NCBI GenBank assembly: GCA_015693905.1
Contig: CP065161.1
Coordinates: forward strand, 1,781,001-1,845,000
Reading direction: 5' to 3'
DNA: 64,000 bases
Origin: Rhodobacterales bacterium HKCCA1288
GTDB taxonomy: Bacteria > Pseudomonadota > Alphaproteobacteria > Rhodobacterales > Rhodobacteraceae
Notes under the pieces: generated by a model
The model's input: only the letters and a program-made list of their open reading frames with translations
Databases searched by the model: none
Told to the model about the DNA's origin: nothing
In this document: one piece after another, positions 48,321 through 57,322 of the stretch
Numbering within the stretch: the first letter of the stretch is position 1
How the letters are laid out: every line of letters starts with the position of its first letter
Position numbers and translations under genes: made by a program

Positions 48321-48931
48321 TCGAATTACTTCTCAAAGGCGGCCCAATCCTTATGTTGATTGCAGCGCTTTCTGTGATCAGCCTTGCGGTCATCCTGTGG
48401 AAGATCAGTCAGCTTTTGTGCCTTGGCGCGCTTCGCTCAGGGCAAAACACCGATGCGGCAATCTCGCGGTGGTGCGCAGGTGAGGATGTCAGCGCCGTGC
48501 TTGCGGCGCGCAGCGGGATGCGCGCAGAATTTGCCCGTGATGCGATCCGCCTGCGCGAAAGCGCCGACTGGGATGAAAGCAGCCGAAAGGAAGAAATTGC
48601 CCGCATCGCCCGCGCGCGGCTTCAAGAGATCAGCGCAGGGTTGCGTGCCTTGGAACTGGTTGTGACGATTGCGCCACTATTGGGCCTGTTGGGCACGGTT
48701 TTGGGCATGATTGACGCGTTCCAAGCCCTTCAGCTTGAGGGCGGGAATGCCGACCCTGCCACGCTTGCAGGGGGGATTTGGGCCGCCCTTTTAACCACCG
48801 CCGCAGGCATGGCCGTGGCGATCCCAGTTGCGATGTGCCTGACATGGTTCGACACCATCCATGACAAAATGCGCCACAGCTTTGAAGATATAGCCACGCG
48901 TATTTTTGCAATCAAAGGCCCCGCGGCATGA
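48317..48931 (+). CDS. exbB: TonB-system proton channel subunit ExbB
   Basis: A 204-residue MotA/TolQ/ExbB family protein with an N-terminal membrane helix (ILMLIAALSVISLAVILWKI) and two near the C-terminus. 'LELVVTIAPLLGLLGTVLGMI' is the family signature, followed by 'LTTAAGMAVAIPVAMCL' with the conserved Thr. It uses the proton gradient to drive TonB. Its position links it to the B12 receptor. Confidence 0.92.
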   Translation: MIELLLKGGPILMLIAALSVISLAVILWKISQLLCLGALRSGQNTDAAISRWCAGEDVSAVLAARSGMRAEFARDAIRLRESADWDESSRKEEIARIARARLQEISAGLRALELVVTIAPLLGLLGTVLGMIDAFQALQLEGGNADPATLAGGIWAALLTTAAGMAVAIPVAMCLTWFDTIHDKMRHSFEDIATRIFAIKGPAA

Positions 48932-49335
48932 GGTTAGACTTTCACCAACCCCGCATCGGCAGACGCAAGGCTAGCCTTGCGCCGATGATTGATGTGGTGT
49001 TCCTGTTGTTGATTTTTTTCATGCTCGCCGCACAAATGGGCCGCGACAGCACCGTATCTATGCGTCCCGCCACGCCCAACGCAAGCACCACCGTGATTTA
49101 TGAAGGCCCACCGCGTTTGGTTACACTCGGGGCCGATCATCTAATGCTCAATGGGCAGGTCATAGATGCCGCTGATCTCATCCCCGCATTGCACAACCTG
49201 ATCCAAGAAGATGGATCAGAAGCCGCACAAAAAATCATTCTGCGTCCTGAGGCGGGTGCAACAGTTCAACAGTTGTTATCCTTGATGGCCGCGTTGCGGG
49301 CGGGCGGTTTAGACAATCTTGCGGTGATTGAATGA
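48928..49335 (+). CDS. exbD: ExbD-family protein, first copy
   Basis: A 135-residue ExbD/TolR protein: short cytosolic N-terminus, one membrane helix with the key Asp ('ASLAPMIDVVFLLLIFFMLA'), and a periplasmic domain ending 'LAVIE'. The Asp in 'MIDVVF' is the proton-carrying residue. Four-base overlaps with exbB and the next gene. Confidence 0.92.
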   Translation: MRLDFHQPRIGRRKASLAPMIDVVFLLLIFFMLAAQMGRDSTVSMRPATPNASTTVIYEGPPRLVTLGADHLMLNGQVIDAADLIPALHNLIQEDGSEAAQKIILRPEAGATVQQLLSLMAALRAGGLDNLAVIE

Positions 49336-49757
49336 GACTTATCCCCCCACAAAGCCGCAGCAGACGACACTTGGCCGATCTTGATATGGTGCCGATGATC
49401 AATGTCGTCTTTTTGCTTTTGATCTTCTTTCTCACCAGCGCAACCTTACGCGCTAAGCCGCCTGTGGAACTGACCCTGCCCGTGTCACCCTTAGCCGAAG
49501 CGTCAGATCCCGCGCGTGATGCGGTGCTGTATATCGCGGCGGATGGTTTGTGGCACTACGGTGCCGAACAGGGCCGCGAGGCAGTGTTGGCGGAACTTCA
49601 ATCGGCTCTGTTACGGGATGCAGAGACTGAATTTACCCTGAAACTTGCGCTGGATGCCACCTTACCCGCCCAAGATCTGGCGCGCGCTTTGGCGGATTTT
49701 TCCGCGATTGGTGTGGGGCGTGTCGACCTCATCACCCGCGCAGGGGGTGCCCCATGA
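49332..49757 (+). CDS. ExbD-family protein, second copy
   Basis: A 141-residue second ExbD/TolR-type protein: 'LADLDMVPMINVVFLLLIFFLT' is its membrane helix. At the place where the first copy has the proton-carrying Asp ('MIDVVF'), this one has Asn ('MINVVF'). That change should block proton relay by this subunit, so it is probably a structural partner in a mixed ExbD dimer. Coupled to both neighbours. Confidence 0.88.
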   Translation: MRLIPPQSRSRRHLADLDMVPMINVVFLLLIFFLTSATLRAKPPVELTLPVSPLAEASDPARDAVLYIAADGLWHYGAEQGREAVLAELQSALLRDAETEFTLKLALDATLPAQDLARALADFSAIGVGRVDLITRAGGAP

Positions 49758-50506
49758 TCCGACTTGGCGCGCAAATATTTGGGTTTCTTACCCTATCGCT
49801 TGGGCTGCATCTGGGTGCTGCCACTTGGATTGGCGCAGGGGCGCCGCAAAACATGGTCGGGGATGAAGCAGCAGGCGATCACGGGCATGCGCAACTGTCG
49901 CTTTCCGCGGCCCCGCAAGATTTGGCGGCCCTTGTTGATCAATGGTCACGGCCGCCCGAACACAGCCAAGTCATACCAGACGTTCCACCGATGGCTGCCC
50001 CACTTGCGCCCATGCGCCCAGAAATTGCACCGCTTGCACCGCCAAACCTAACCGAACGCCGTCCTGAATTGGCACCGCAACTGCAAGAGGCGGCACCCGC
50101 GCTGGAACCTGAGGTTCCAAACGCGCCAACGCCCACCGCCCCCGCACCGCGCCCTGCAACACGCGCAAGCGGTGGGGCCGAGGCCGCGCCAACCACCACA
50201 ACCGCCGCCACAAACAGCGAAGATCAGGATGTGATCATGCGCTTGATGTCCCATTGGGGCAGCGGAATTTTACGTCAATTAGAACGCAGCCCTAGCCGCC
50301 CACGCGGGCGCGGCGCGGCAACCTTGCGGCTTGTGATTGATGCCGATGGCCGCCTTCATGATGTTCGAATTCTAGCGGGCACGGGCCAAGCTGATTTGGA
50401 CACAGCCCTCTTGGCTTTTGTGGCAGAGGCAAGCCCATATCCACCCGCCCCAGATGGGATTAGCGCCGCACGATTTAATTTCGATCTGCCCTTGCGCCTG
50501 CGCTAG
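49754..50506 (+). CDS. tonB: TonB-type energy transducer
   Basis: A 250-residue protein with an N-terminal membrane helix (FLTLSLGLHLGAATWIGAG, with the conserved His region), a long Pro/Ala-rich spacer (about residues 70-160) and a C-terminal TonB domain ('GAATLRLVIDADGRLHDVRI', 'LLAFVAEASPYPPAPDG'). It should reach across the periplasm to the TonB box of the receptor. Last gene of the btu operon; 64 bases separate it from the next ATPase gene. Confidence 0.92.
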   Translation: MIRLGAQIFGFLTLSLGLHLGAATWIGAGAPQNMVGDEAAGDHGHAQLSLSAAPQDLAALVDQWSRPPEHSQVIPDVPPMAAPLAPMRPEIAPLAPPNLTERRPELAPQLQEAAPALEPEVPNAPTPTAPAPRPATRASGGAEAAPTTTTAATNSEDQDVIMRLMSHWGSGILRQLERSPSRPRGRGAATLRLVIDADGRLHDVRILAGTGQADLDTALLAFVAEASPYPPAPDGISAARFNFDLPLRLR

Positions 50507-50570
50507 CCCGCCGCGCTGTGCAACGGGGCAAAACGGCCTATGTTTTGTCACGACAGCTCACGGGTGAATT

Positions 50571-51239
50571 ATGCTATTAGAACTGCGCAATGTCTCAAAA
50601 TCCTTTGAGAGCGGTGAAGGTCGGGTCACTGTCTTAAACGACCTGTCCTTACAACTGGGCGCAGGCCAGAGCCTTGCATTGACGGGGGAAAGCGGGGCGG
50701 GAAAGTCTACCCTGCTTCACTTGGTGGCAGGTCTAGAACGGCCCGATCACGGCGAAATTCTGATCAAGGGCCAAGATATTACGAAATTGGATGATGGGGG
50801 CTTGGCCGCCATTCGGCGTCAGTCGATTGGTCTGGTCTTTCAACAGTTCAACCTGATCCCCGCTTTGACCATTGGTGACAACCTTTCCTTTCAAGCGCGG
50901 CTCGCGGGTCGATATGATCGCGATTGGATCGCGCATCTGTCACAAAACCTAGGCTTAGAGACGCTTTTGGCGCGCTATCCAGAGGAGATTTCAGGCGGAC
51001 AACAACAGCGCGTTGCCGTTGGCCGTGCCTTGGCACTGCGCCCTGACCTTATCCTTGCGGATGAGCCCACGGGAAACCTTGACGAAGAAAATGGCCAAGC
51101 GGTGCTGTCACTTTTTTTACGACTGATCGCGGAAAGCGGGGCGGGTCTTTTGATGGTCACCCATTCGGCGCGCATTGCCGCCGCCTGCGAGACGCGCCGA
51201 CATCTCTCACGCGGGCAGTTGCAGGCATTCGATCCATGA
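50571..51239 (+). CDS. ABC transporter ATP-binding protein (LolD/MacB-like)
   Basis: A 222-residue ABC ATPase of the MacB/LolD/YbbA class. Walker A 'LTGESGAGKSTLLHLVAGL', 'GLVFQQFNLIPALTIGDNL', signature 'ISGGQQQRVAVGRAL', Walker B 'LILADEPTGNLDEENGQ' and switch His 'VTHSARI'. It overlaps the FtsX-type permease by four bases, so it forms a mechanotransmission-type ABC complex. Confidence 0.93.
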   Translation: MLLELRNVSKSFESGEGRVTVLNDLSLQLGAGQSLALTGESGAGKSTLLHLVAGLERPDHGEILIKGQDITKLDDGGLAAIRRQSIGLVFQQFNLIPALTIGDNLSFQARLAGRYDRDWIAHLSQNLGLETLLARYPEEISGGQQQRVAVGRALALRPDLILADEPTGNLDEENGQAVLSLFLRLIAESGAGLLMVTHSARIAAACETRRHLSRGQLQAFDP

Positions 51240-53686
51240 ACCGCGCCTTGATCCTGACCACCCTATCGGCACTTTTGGGCCATTGGCGCAGACATCCTTT
51301 GCAGGTTTTTGCGCTGATTGCGGGGCTTGCACTGGCAACGGCACTGTGGTCGGGGGTTCAGGCCCTCAACGCTGAAGCGCGCGCAAGCTATGCCCGCGCC
51401 GCGAATTTATTGGGACAAGATCAATTTGACCGCATCTTGCGCCAAGATGGCCGCGCTATGGATCAAGCGATCTTTTCCGAATTGCGCCGCGCGGGCTATC
51501 TTGTTTCACCGCTTCTTGAGGCACGGCTTGGCTCTGGCCCGAATGCCTTACGTGTGCTTGGGATTGACCCTCTAACCTTGCCAGTCGCAGCACTTCCCGA
51601 ACGGCTGCAATCTGGCAGCATCCCCGTGACGGATATTCTTCTGGGCGGTCAGGTGTTGATGACATCAGACACGGCATCCCGCGGCCTGCCCCCTGATTTG
51701 ACCGAACACGCGCGCACAATCTTGGCCAATGCCAGCTATGATGACACGCTCGCAACGGGCTTGGTCATCGGCGACATCGCAACAATCGCACAGCTTGTGG
51801 GTGAGATAGGGCCAACCGCGTTAATTGTCTCAGCACCCCAGCCTTTTGGACTTGCGCCGATTGACACTTGGCTTGCCTCACGCGGTGACTTGATCCTTCA
51901 GCAGGCAGAAACCAGCAATGATCTGGCACGGCTGACAGATAGCTTTCATCTCAACCTAACGGCCTTTGGCTTTCTTGCCTTTGCCGTGGGTTTGTTCATC
52001 ACCCACGCCACCATTGGTCTGGCCTTTGAGCAACGCCGCACAAGCCTGCGGGCCTTGCGCGCGCTTGGCGTGCCATTGGGTGGGTTGATTGTGCTTTTGG
52101 CTGCGGAAATTGGGATTTTCGCACTTGTTTCAGGCATCCTTGGTCTTGGTTTAGGATATGGTTTGGCCGCAACTCTTTTGCCAGAGGTTTCCGCAAGCCT
52201 TCGGGGGCTATACGGCGCCGATATCGGCGCAGTGTTACAATTTGATCCGATGTGGGCCGTTGCTGCCCTAGCCATGTCCGTGATCGGGGCCGCGATTGCG
52301 GGGGCATCTGCGCTTTGGCGGGTGGCGCGCTTGCCGATCTTGCGATCAGCGACACCGAATTCATGGGCGCAAACCAGTGCCGCCTTACGCCTTATCCAAG
52401 CCCTTTTAGGCCTAGGCCTTTTGGCCCTGTCTGGCCTTGTTGTGATCTTTGGCAGCGGCCTGATGATGGGTTTTATCGGTTTGGCTGCGCTCTTATTGGG
52501 GGGCGCATTGGTTTTGCCCTTTGGCCTATCGGTGCTTTTGGCGGGCATCGCAACACGGGTCAGGGCCCCGTTTATGCACTGGGCCTTAGCTGATATGCGT
52601 CTGTCTTTGCCTGCCTTATCCCTATCTTTGATGGCGCTTTTATTGGCGCTTTCAACGAATATTGGCGTATCCACCATGGTTGGCTCGTTTCGAGCAACCT
52701 TTACAGGCTGGTTGGATCAACGGCTTGCGTCCGAGCTGTATTTGACCACCGCTTCCCCCGAACAAGCGGCGCGTGTCACCGACTATCTTACACCGCGTGT
52801 TGACGCGATTTTGCCCTTCGCCCTAGTAGACACGCGATTTGGTGGATTGCCCGCCGAATTGCATGGGCTGGTGGATCACGCCACATATCGGGATCACTGG
52901 CCATTTCTCGAGGCCCTGCCTGACGCGTGGTCACAGATGGCCGAAGGTCAAGCTGTTATGATCAACGAACAACTCGCCCGCCGCGAAAGGTTGGAACTGG
53001 GTCAAGATTTTAATGTAACCCCAAGCCTCACCCTGCCAATCCTTGGGATTTATTCAGATTATGGAAACCCCGAGGGGCAGGCGATCATTGGACTTGATCT
53101 GTTTAAGACGCTCTTCCCCGAATCCCCGCCTTTGCGCTTTGCGCTGCGCACTGATCCTGCAACGGTCACAGATTTAGCGGCTGACATCACAGAGGCTACA
53201 GGCCTCTCTCCGCAATCCATGATCAATCAAGCGGCGGTGAAAGACATCTCGCTGCGGGTGTTTGAACAAACTTTTCAAGTGACCTACGCGCTGAATGCGC
53301 TGACCCTTGGGGTGGCAGGGTTCGCCATGTTCACGAGCCTCTTGACCCTGTCTGAAATGCGTCTTGCGCAAATAGCCCCGATCTGGGCTGCGGGACAGCG
53401 GCGGCGGAACCTTGCCTGGGCCGAATTTTTGCGGGTTATCGCCTTTGCCAGCTTCTGCGCCATTTTCGCGCTGCCTTTGGGTCTTGCTTTGGCACATTAC
53501 CTTTTGGCCATCATCAATGTTGAGGCCTTTGGATGGCGCCTGCCACTGCAAATCTTTCCTGCGGATCTGATCAAACTATGCGTTTTGGCGGCAGCGGCTG
53601 CGGCGATTGCCGCCCTATGGCCCGCATGGCAATTGGCGCGTCTCTCACCCCATCGATTGCTTGGACTATTCGCCCATGAACGCTAG
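51236..53686 (+). CDS. FtsX/MacB-type ABC permease, large
   Basis: An 816-residue permease with an N-terminal membrane helix, a large periplasmic part (about 45-230), a first group of FtsX-type helices (about 240-500), a second periplasmic part (about 500-670) and a last group of three helices. 'FEQRRTSLRALRALGVPLGG' and 'LLTLSEMRLAQIAPIWAAGQRRRNLAWAEF' (seen in two parts) are the cytosolic coupling segments of FtsX repeats. It resembles the two-repeat permeases next to AttH-like proteins. The C-terminus overlaps the following gene by 11 bases. Confidence 0.9.
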   Translation: MNRALILTTLSALLGHWRRHPLQVFALIAGLALATALWSGVQALNAEARASYARAANLLGQDQFDRILRQDGRAMDQAIFSELRRAGYLVSPLLEARLGSGPNALRVLGIDPLTLPVAALPERLQSGSIPVTDILLGGQVLMTSDTASRGLPPDLTEHARTILANASYDDTLATGLVIGDIATIAQLVGEIGPTALIVSAPQPFGLAPIDTWLASRGDLILQQAETSNDLARLTDSFHLNLTAFGFLAFAVGLFITHATIGLAFEQRRTSLRALRALGVPLGGLIVLLAAEIGIFALVSGILGLGLGYGLAATLLPEVSASLRGLYGADIGAVLQFDPMWAVAALAMSVIGAAIAGASALWRVARLPILRSATPNSWAQTSAALRLIQALLGLGLLALSGLVVIFGSGLMMGFIGLAALLLGGALVLPFGLSVLLAGIATRVRAPFMHWALADMRLSLPALSLSLMALLLALSTNIGVSTMVGSFRATFTGWLDQRLASELYLTTASPEQAARVTDYLTPRVDAILPFALVDTRFGGLPAELHGLVDHATYRDHWPFLEALPDAWSQMAEGQAVMINEQLARRERLELGQDFNVTPSLTLPILGIYSDYGNPEGQAIIGLDLFKTLFPESPPLRFALRTDPATVTDLAADITEATGLSPQSMINQAAVKDISLRVFEQTFQVTYALNALTLGVAGFAMFTSLLTLSEMRLAQIAPIWAAGQRRRNLAWAEFLRVIAFASFCAIFALPLGLALAHYLLAIINVEAFGWRLPLQIFPADLIKLCVLAAAAAAIAALWPAWQLARLSPHRLLGLFAHER

Positions 53687-54752
53687 GTCGCTACTTGCAT
53701 TGGTTTTTATATGGATTGCCCCTGTCGCCCATGCTCAGGGTTTCGCGGGGCTTGGCCTCAGCGCCGAAGGATATGCGGCGGTCGATCCGAACCGACCGAT
53801 CACATTTCCCCAGGATCACACGGCCCACCCCGATTATCGAATCGAGTGGTGGTATCTGACCGCCAATCTAACCGATGCCGCAGGAAACCCGCTTGGGGCG
53901 CAATGGACTGTGTTTCGCAATGCAACCCGCCCCGCTGATGGCCAAAGCAATGCCTGGGAAGACGGGCAAATCTGGCTCGGCCATGCCGCTGTTACCCTGC
54001 CTGATCAGCATTACCACAGCGAACGCTATGCCCGTGGTGGCACAGGCCAAGCGGGGGCTTTACTAACCGAAAATCTGCTTGAGGTCTGGATTGATGATTG
54101 GGGGTTACAGTCTCTAAACACTGCATCAGAGACAGATGCACTTGACCAGATCATTGTCAGCGCGCGCGGCGATACATTCGCATATGACCTCACCCTCACG
54201 GCTCATGGCCCGCTCGTGCGCCACGGGGTGAATGGGTTTTCGGTGAAATCGAATGAAGGTCAGGCAAGCTATTACTACTCCCAACCATTTTATCAGGTCA
54301 GCGGAACCATCACCTTGCCCGATGGGGCACGGCAAGTGTCAGGACAAGCATGGCTTGATCGCGAATGGTCATCGCAACCATTGGCGGCGGATCAAGCGGG
54401 ATGGGATTGGGTGTCGCTTCATTTTGAAACGGGTGAAAAGCTCATGGGTTTCTCATTGCGCAGCCGCGATGAAACCCGATTTACCTCGGCCACATGGATC
54501 TCGGCAAATGGCCAACCCACCGCTTATGGTGATGGCGCACTCCGCATGACGCCTATTGTGACACATGAGGTGGCAGGGCGGGTTTTGCCTGTCGGGTGGC
54601 ACATCAGCCTGCCAGAACAGGGTCTAGATATCCGCACGAACGCGCTCAATCCCGATGCATGGATGGGCGGCACAATCCCCTATTGGGAAGGGCCGATTTT
54701 TAGCACAGGCAGCCATTTAGGGCGCGGATATTTGGAGATGACGGGGTATTAA
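53676..54752 (+). CDS. Secreted AttH/CrtC-type lipocalin-like protein
   Basis: A 358-residue protein with a Sec signal (MNARSLLALVFIWIAPVAHA). The double-lipocalin AttH/carotenoid 1,2-hydratase fold is shown by 'YRIEWWYLTANLTD', 'SYYYSQPFYQVSG', 'GQAWLDREWSSQPL' and 'GWDWVSLHFETGEKLMGFSL'. In other bacteria such proteins are encoded beside an ATPase and an FtsX-type permease as here, and probably help move or bind a lipid or other hydrophobic ligand; the substrate is unknown. The ATG at 53676 lies inside the permease gene. Confidence 0.87.
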   Translation: MNARSLLALVFIWIAPVAHAQGFAGLGLSAEGYAAVDPNRPITFPQDHTAHPDYRIEWWYLTANLTDAAGNPLGAQWTVFRNATRPADGQSNAWEDGQIWLGHAAVTLPDQHYHSERYARGGTGQAGALLTENLLEVWIDDWGLQSLNTASETDALDQIIVSARGDTFAYDLTLTAHGPLVRHGVNGFSVKSNEGQASYYYSQPFYQVSGTITLPDGARQVSGQAWLDREWSSQPLAADQAGWDWVSLHFETGEKLMGFSLRSRDETRFTSATWISANGQPTAYGDGALRMTPIVTHEVAGRVLPVGWHISLPEQGLDIRTNALNPDAWMGGTIPYWEGPIFSTGSHLGRGYLEMTGY

Positions 54753-56275
54753 CCCGCCTGAAACAGCGGGAAGCTGGCTGCCAGCGCCCAAGCCAAAGAC
54801 AGCCCAAGCGCCAAACCCATGCCAAGAACTGCCGCCTGTCCCCGCCCCAATCGGCCATAGACAAAGCCAAAACTGGCATAAAACAATAGGATCACAGGCA
54901 AGATCAGGATCAAAAACAACATCCGATCAAAATCCAATGCGACCGCAAGGCCAAGCGATGCCAAAAAGGCAAAACGCACCAAAATCCGTTTCCATATCGG
55001 CGCGCGGGCGGCGGAAATCAGCGCCGCATCCGCAATCATCGCGGGCAATGCGCCGATTAAAATCATCACAAATGGCAGCAGGCGTGCGCCCCCTGCCCAA
55101 AAACTGCCGACATAGCGATCAAGATAAAGACCCATAAGACCAAGTGCGACAGCGCCAAACCCGATCCCAATCCACAGGCTGCGCAAAACCCGGCGCGGCG
55201 TTGGAAAAATCACCGAACCATGACCTGTGATCAGCAAAATCGCAATCGCAAGCCCCCCATAAAGGGCAAGGTGCAGCGCGAGGTAATCGGCAAGAATGAC
55301 AGGCAAAAATGGCAGAGATGCCCCCCGTAAAACCACAGGCGTTATCAGCGCGGGCAGAAGCGCGGCCAACCAAAAGGCGCGCGGCGCAATTGGCAAAACC
55401 CGCCTTGGTTTGCCGCTAAATCCCAATGTCGCAAGCCCGCCGAGGGCCATCACAATCCCCGCAAACCCGCTCAAAATTATTGCGCCATAGGGTGCGATAG
55501 AGGGCGGGCTTGCGCGGGTGATGCCAAATTCTGCATCATACCACGCAATCACCTCGGCAATGGCCGCGCGAGAATAGAGAATGCCGACATGCTCGGTCAT
55601 CGGCGCAACAAGGGCCGCGCGGGCAAAACCTGTCACATCGCGAATGCGATCACCTTCGCTTGCGCCGATTTGTTGCATCACTGATTGCGCAGCCGCGCGT
55701 AATCCTGCCTCCCATTGACCATTGATCATCAGGAGCGAGCGCGGCTCGTCAGGCGTAATCGCCAAGGAAAAGACCGATAATGCAGCGGTGGTCGCAACAC
55801 GCGGATCCTCTATCGCTTGGCGGATGATGATATCACTGGCCATCGAATGGCCCAAATAGGCCAGCCCGTTTGCCTGCCCGACCGCGTCAATGGCGCGATC
55901 CGTGACGCGGGCCAGTTCCTGCATCAAATAACGGGTTGTGCCATCTATCGCGGTGACATCGCCGCGCATCGGTTGGCGATTGCGACCATGCCCCTCAAAA
56001 TCGAAGCTAAAGGTCACATAACCCGCTTTGGCCAAAGATATTTGGTAGGCCTGCATCAGTTGGCGTGACCCTGCAAAACCATGCGCAATTATAATGACCG
56101 GCCCCGTGGATGCAGGGCGCTGCATCCATGTCACTGGGGTGTCACCCCATAGCATCTGCTGCTGCACGATATCTGCGCGATCCCGCTCGAGGACGATCAC
56201 GGCGCTCAATGCGAGAAGCGCGCCCAGTATCAGGCCAATCACAGCGCGGATCATGCCAAGTCTGCCCCTTACCAA
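54749..56275 (-). CDS. Alpha/beta hydrolase fused to a multi-pass membrane domain
   Basis: A 508-residue protein. The N-terminal membrane helix is followed by a hydrolase domain (about residues 55-250): 'VIIIAHGFAGSRQLMQAY', 'FSFDFEGHGRNRQP' and nucleophile elbow 'LAYLGHSMASDIII' (Ser), with the His candidate in 'VAPMTEHVGIL'. The C-terminal half (about 270-508) has around seven hydrophobic helices and no family I can name. The start may be at the ATG 21 bases downstream (56254). Its stop overlaps the convergent AttH-type gene. Substrate unknown. Confidence 0.8.
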   Translation of the reverse strand: MVRGRLGMIRAVIGLILGALLALSAVIVLERDRADIVQQQMLWGDTPVTWMQRPASTGPVIIIAHGFAGSRQLMQAYQISLAKAGYVTFSFDFEGHGRNRQPMRGDVTAIDGTTRYLMQELARVTDRAIDAVGQANGLAYLGHSMASDIIIRQAIEDPRVATTAALSVFSLAITPDEPRSLLMINGQWEAGLRAAAQSVMQQIGASEGDRIRDVTGFARAALVAPMTEHVGILYSRAAIAEVIAWYDAEFGITRASPPSIAPYGAIILSGFAGIVMALGGLATLGFSGKPRRVLPIAPRAFWLAALLPALITPVVLRGASLPFLPVILADYLALHLALYGGLAIAILLITGHGSVIFPTPRRVLRSLWIGIGFGAVALGLMGLYLDRYVGSFWAGGARLLPFVMILIGALPAMIADAALISAARAPIWKRILVRFAFLASLGLAVALDFDRMLFLILILPVILLFYASFGFVYGRLGRGQAAVLGMGLALGLSLAWALAASFPLFQAG

Positions 56276-56404
56276 GCCAATCTTTGGCCCAAGCTAACGC
56301 AAAATTGCCGCTTGCGCACCCAAAGTGATTGTTGACTGGCCAAGACCAAGGACATTTCCTATAGGATCAATGGACTTTCGCCATATCCCCAAAGGGACAA
56401 AGCC

Positions 56405-57280
56405 ATGTTTGTTGTCACATTAATCACCAATCCCGCAATCCATTTGGAACCAGAATTGGTGGCAAGCCTCCGCAATGCATTGGGCGGCGGTGATGCTGTG
56501 TGGCTGAACCCAAACACAGCGGCAGAATTCACCATTCCGCAAGCGCCCACCAATTTCGAAGACATCTGGGCCAGCCTTCAGGCCGAAGGTGTGGATATGG
56601 TTTTGCAACCCCAAGAGGGGCGGCGCAAGAAAATGCTGCTGGCGGATATGGATTCGACCATGATCCGTCAAGAATGCATTGATGAATTGGCCGCCGAGGC
56701 GGGTGTTGGCCCGCGCGTGGCCCAGATTACCGCCCGCGCGATGAATGGCGAATTGGATTTCGAAGGCGCGCTTCGCGAACGTGTGAGCCTGCTCAAGGAC
56801 CTCGATGTCGCGGTGATCAGCCATGTTTTGGAAAAGCGCATTCACCTTATGCCGGGCGGCCCCGTTCTTTTGGCTACTATGAAGGCAAATGGGGCCTATG
56901 CCGCGCTTGTATCTGGAGGGTTTACGGCCTTCACGGCGGCCATTGCAGATAGGCTTGGGTTTGACGAACACCGCGCAAACACGCTTTGCGCCGAAGGCGG
57001 TCAGCTGACAGGCAAGGTGACTGACCCAATCTTGGGACGCGAGGCCAAAGTGGAGGCCTTGAATGACATCACAGCACGGCTTGGGATTACCCCTGCCGAT
57101 GTCTTGGCGGTCGGCGATGGCGCAAATGATTTGAGGATGCTGCAACTTGCAGGGGCGGGGGTCGCATTACACGCGAAACCTACAGTGCAAGCGCAAGCCA
57201 AGCATCGGATCAATCACGGTGATCTAACGGCGCTTCTTTACATGCAAGGCTACGCCGCAACAGATTTTATCAAGGCCTAA
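56405..57280 (+). CDS. serB: Phosphoserine phosphatase
   Basis: Last step of serine synthesis. A 291-residue HAD phosphatase: N-terminal ACT-like domain, motif I 'LLADMDSTMIRQECIDELA' (nucleophile D81 and D83), motif II Ser in 'AALVSGGFTAFTAAIADRLG', motif III Lys near 'GREAKVEALNDI' and motif IV 'ILAVGDGANDLRML'-like (VLAVGDGANDL). With serA and serC it completes the pathway within the window, though as a separate unit. Confidence 0.97.
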   Translation: MFVVTLITNPAIHLEPELVASLRNALGGGDAVWLNPNTAAEFTIPQAPTNFEDIWASLQAEGVDMVLQPQEGRRKKMLLADMDSTMIRQECIDELAAEAGVGPRVAQITARAMNGELDFEGALRERVSLLKDLDVAVISHVLEKRIHLMPGGPVLLATMKANGAYAALVSGGFTAFTAAIADRLGFDEHRANTLCAEGGQLTGKVTDPILGREAKVEALNDITARLGITPADVLAVGDGANDLRMLQLAGAGVALHAKPTVQAQAKHRINHGDLTALLYMQGYAATDFIKA

Positions 57281-57283
57281 AGT

Positions 57284-57317
57284 AAAACCGCGCGCAAATC
57301 TCTTTGCGCGCGGTTTT
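57284..57317. terminator. Bidirectional terminator between serB and gltB
   Basis: Perfect 15-base arms (AAAACCGCGCGCAAA and TTTGCGCGCGGTTTT, loop TCTC), ending in T runs on both strands. It lies between the two convergent stops and can serve both genes. Confidence 0.93.
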
Positions 57318-57322
57318 TTGGT

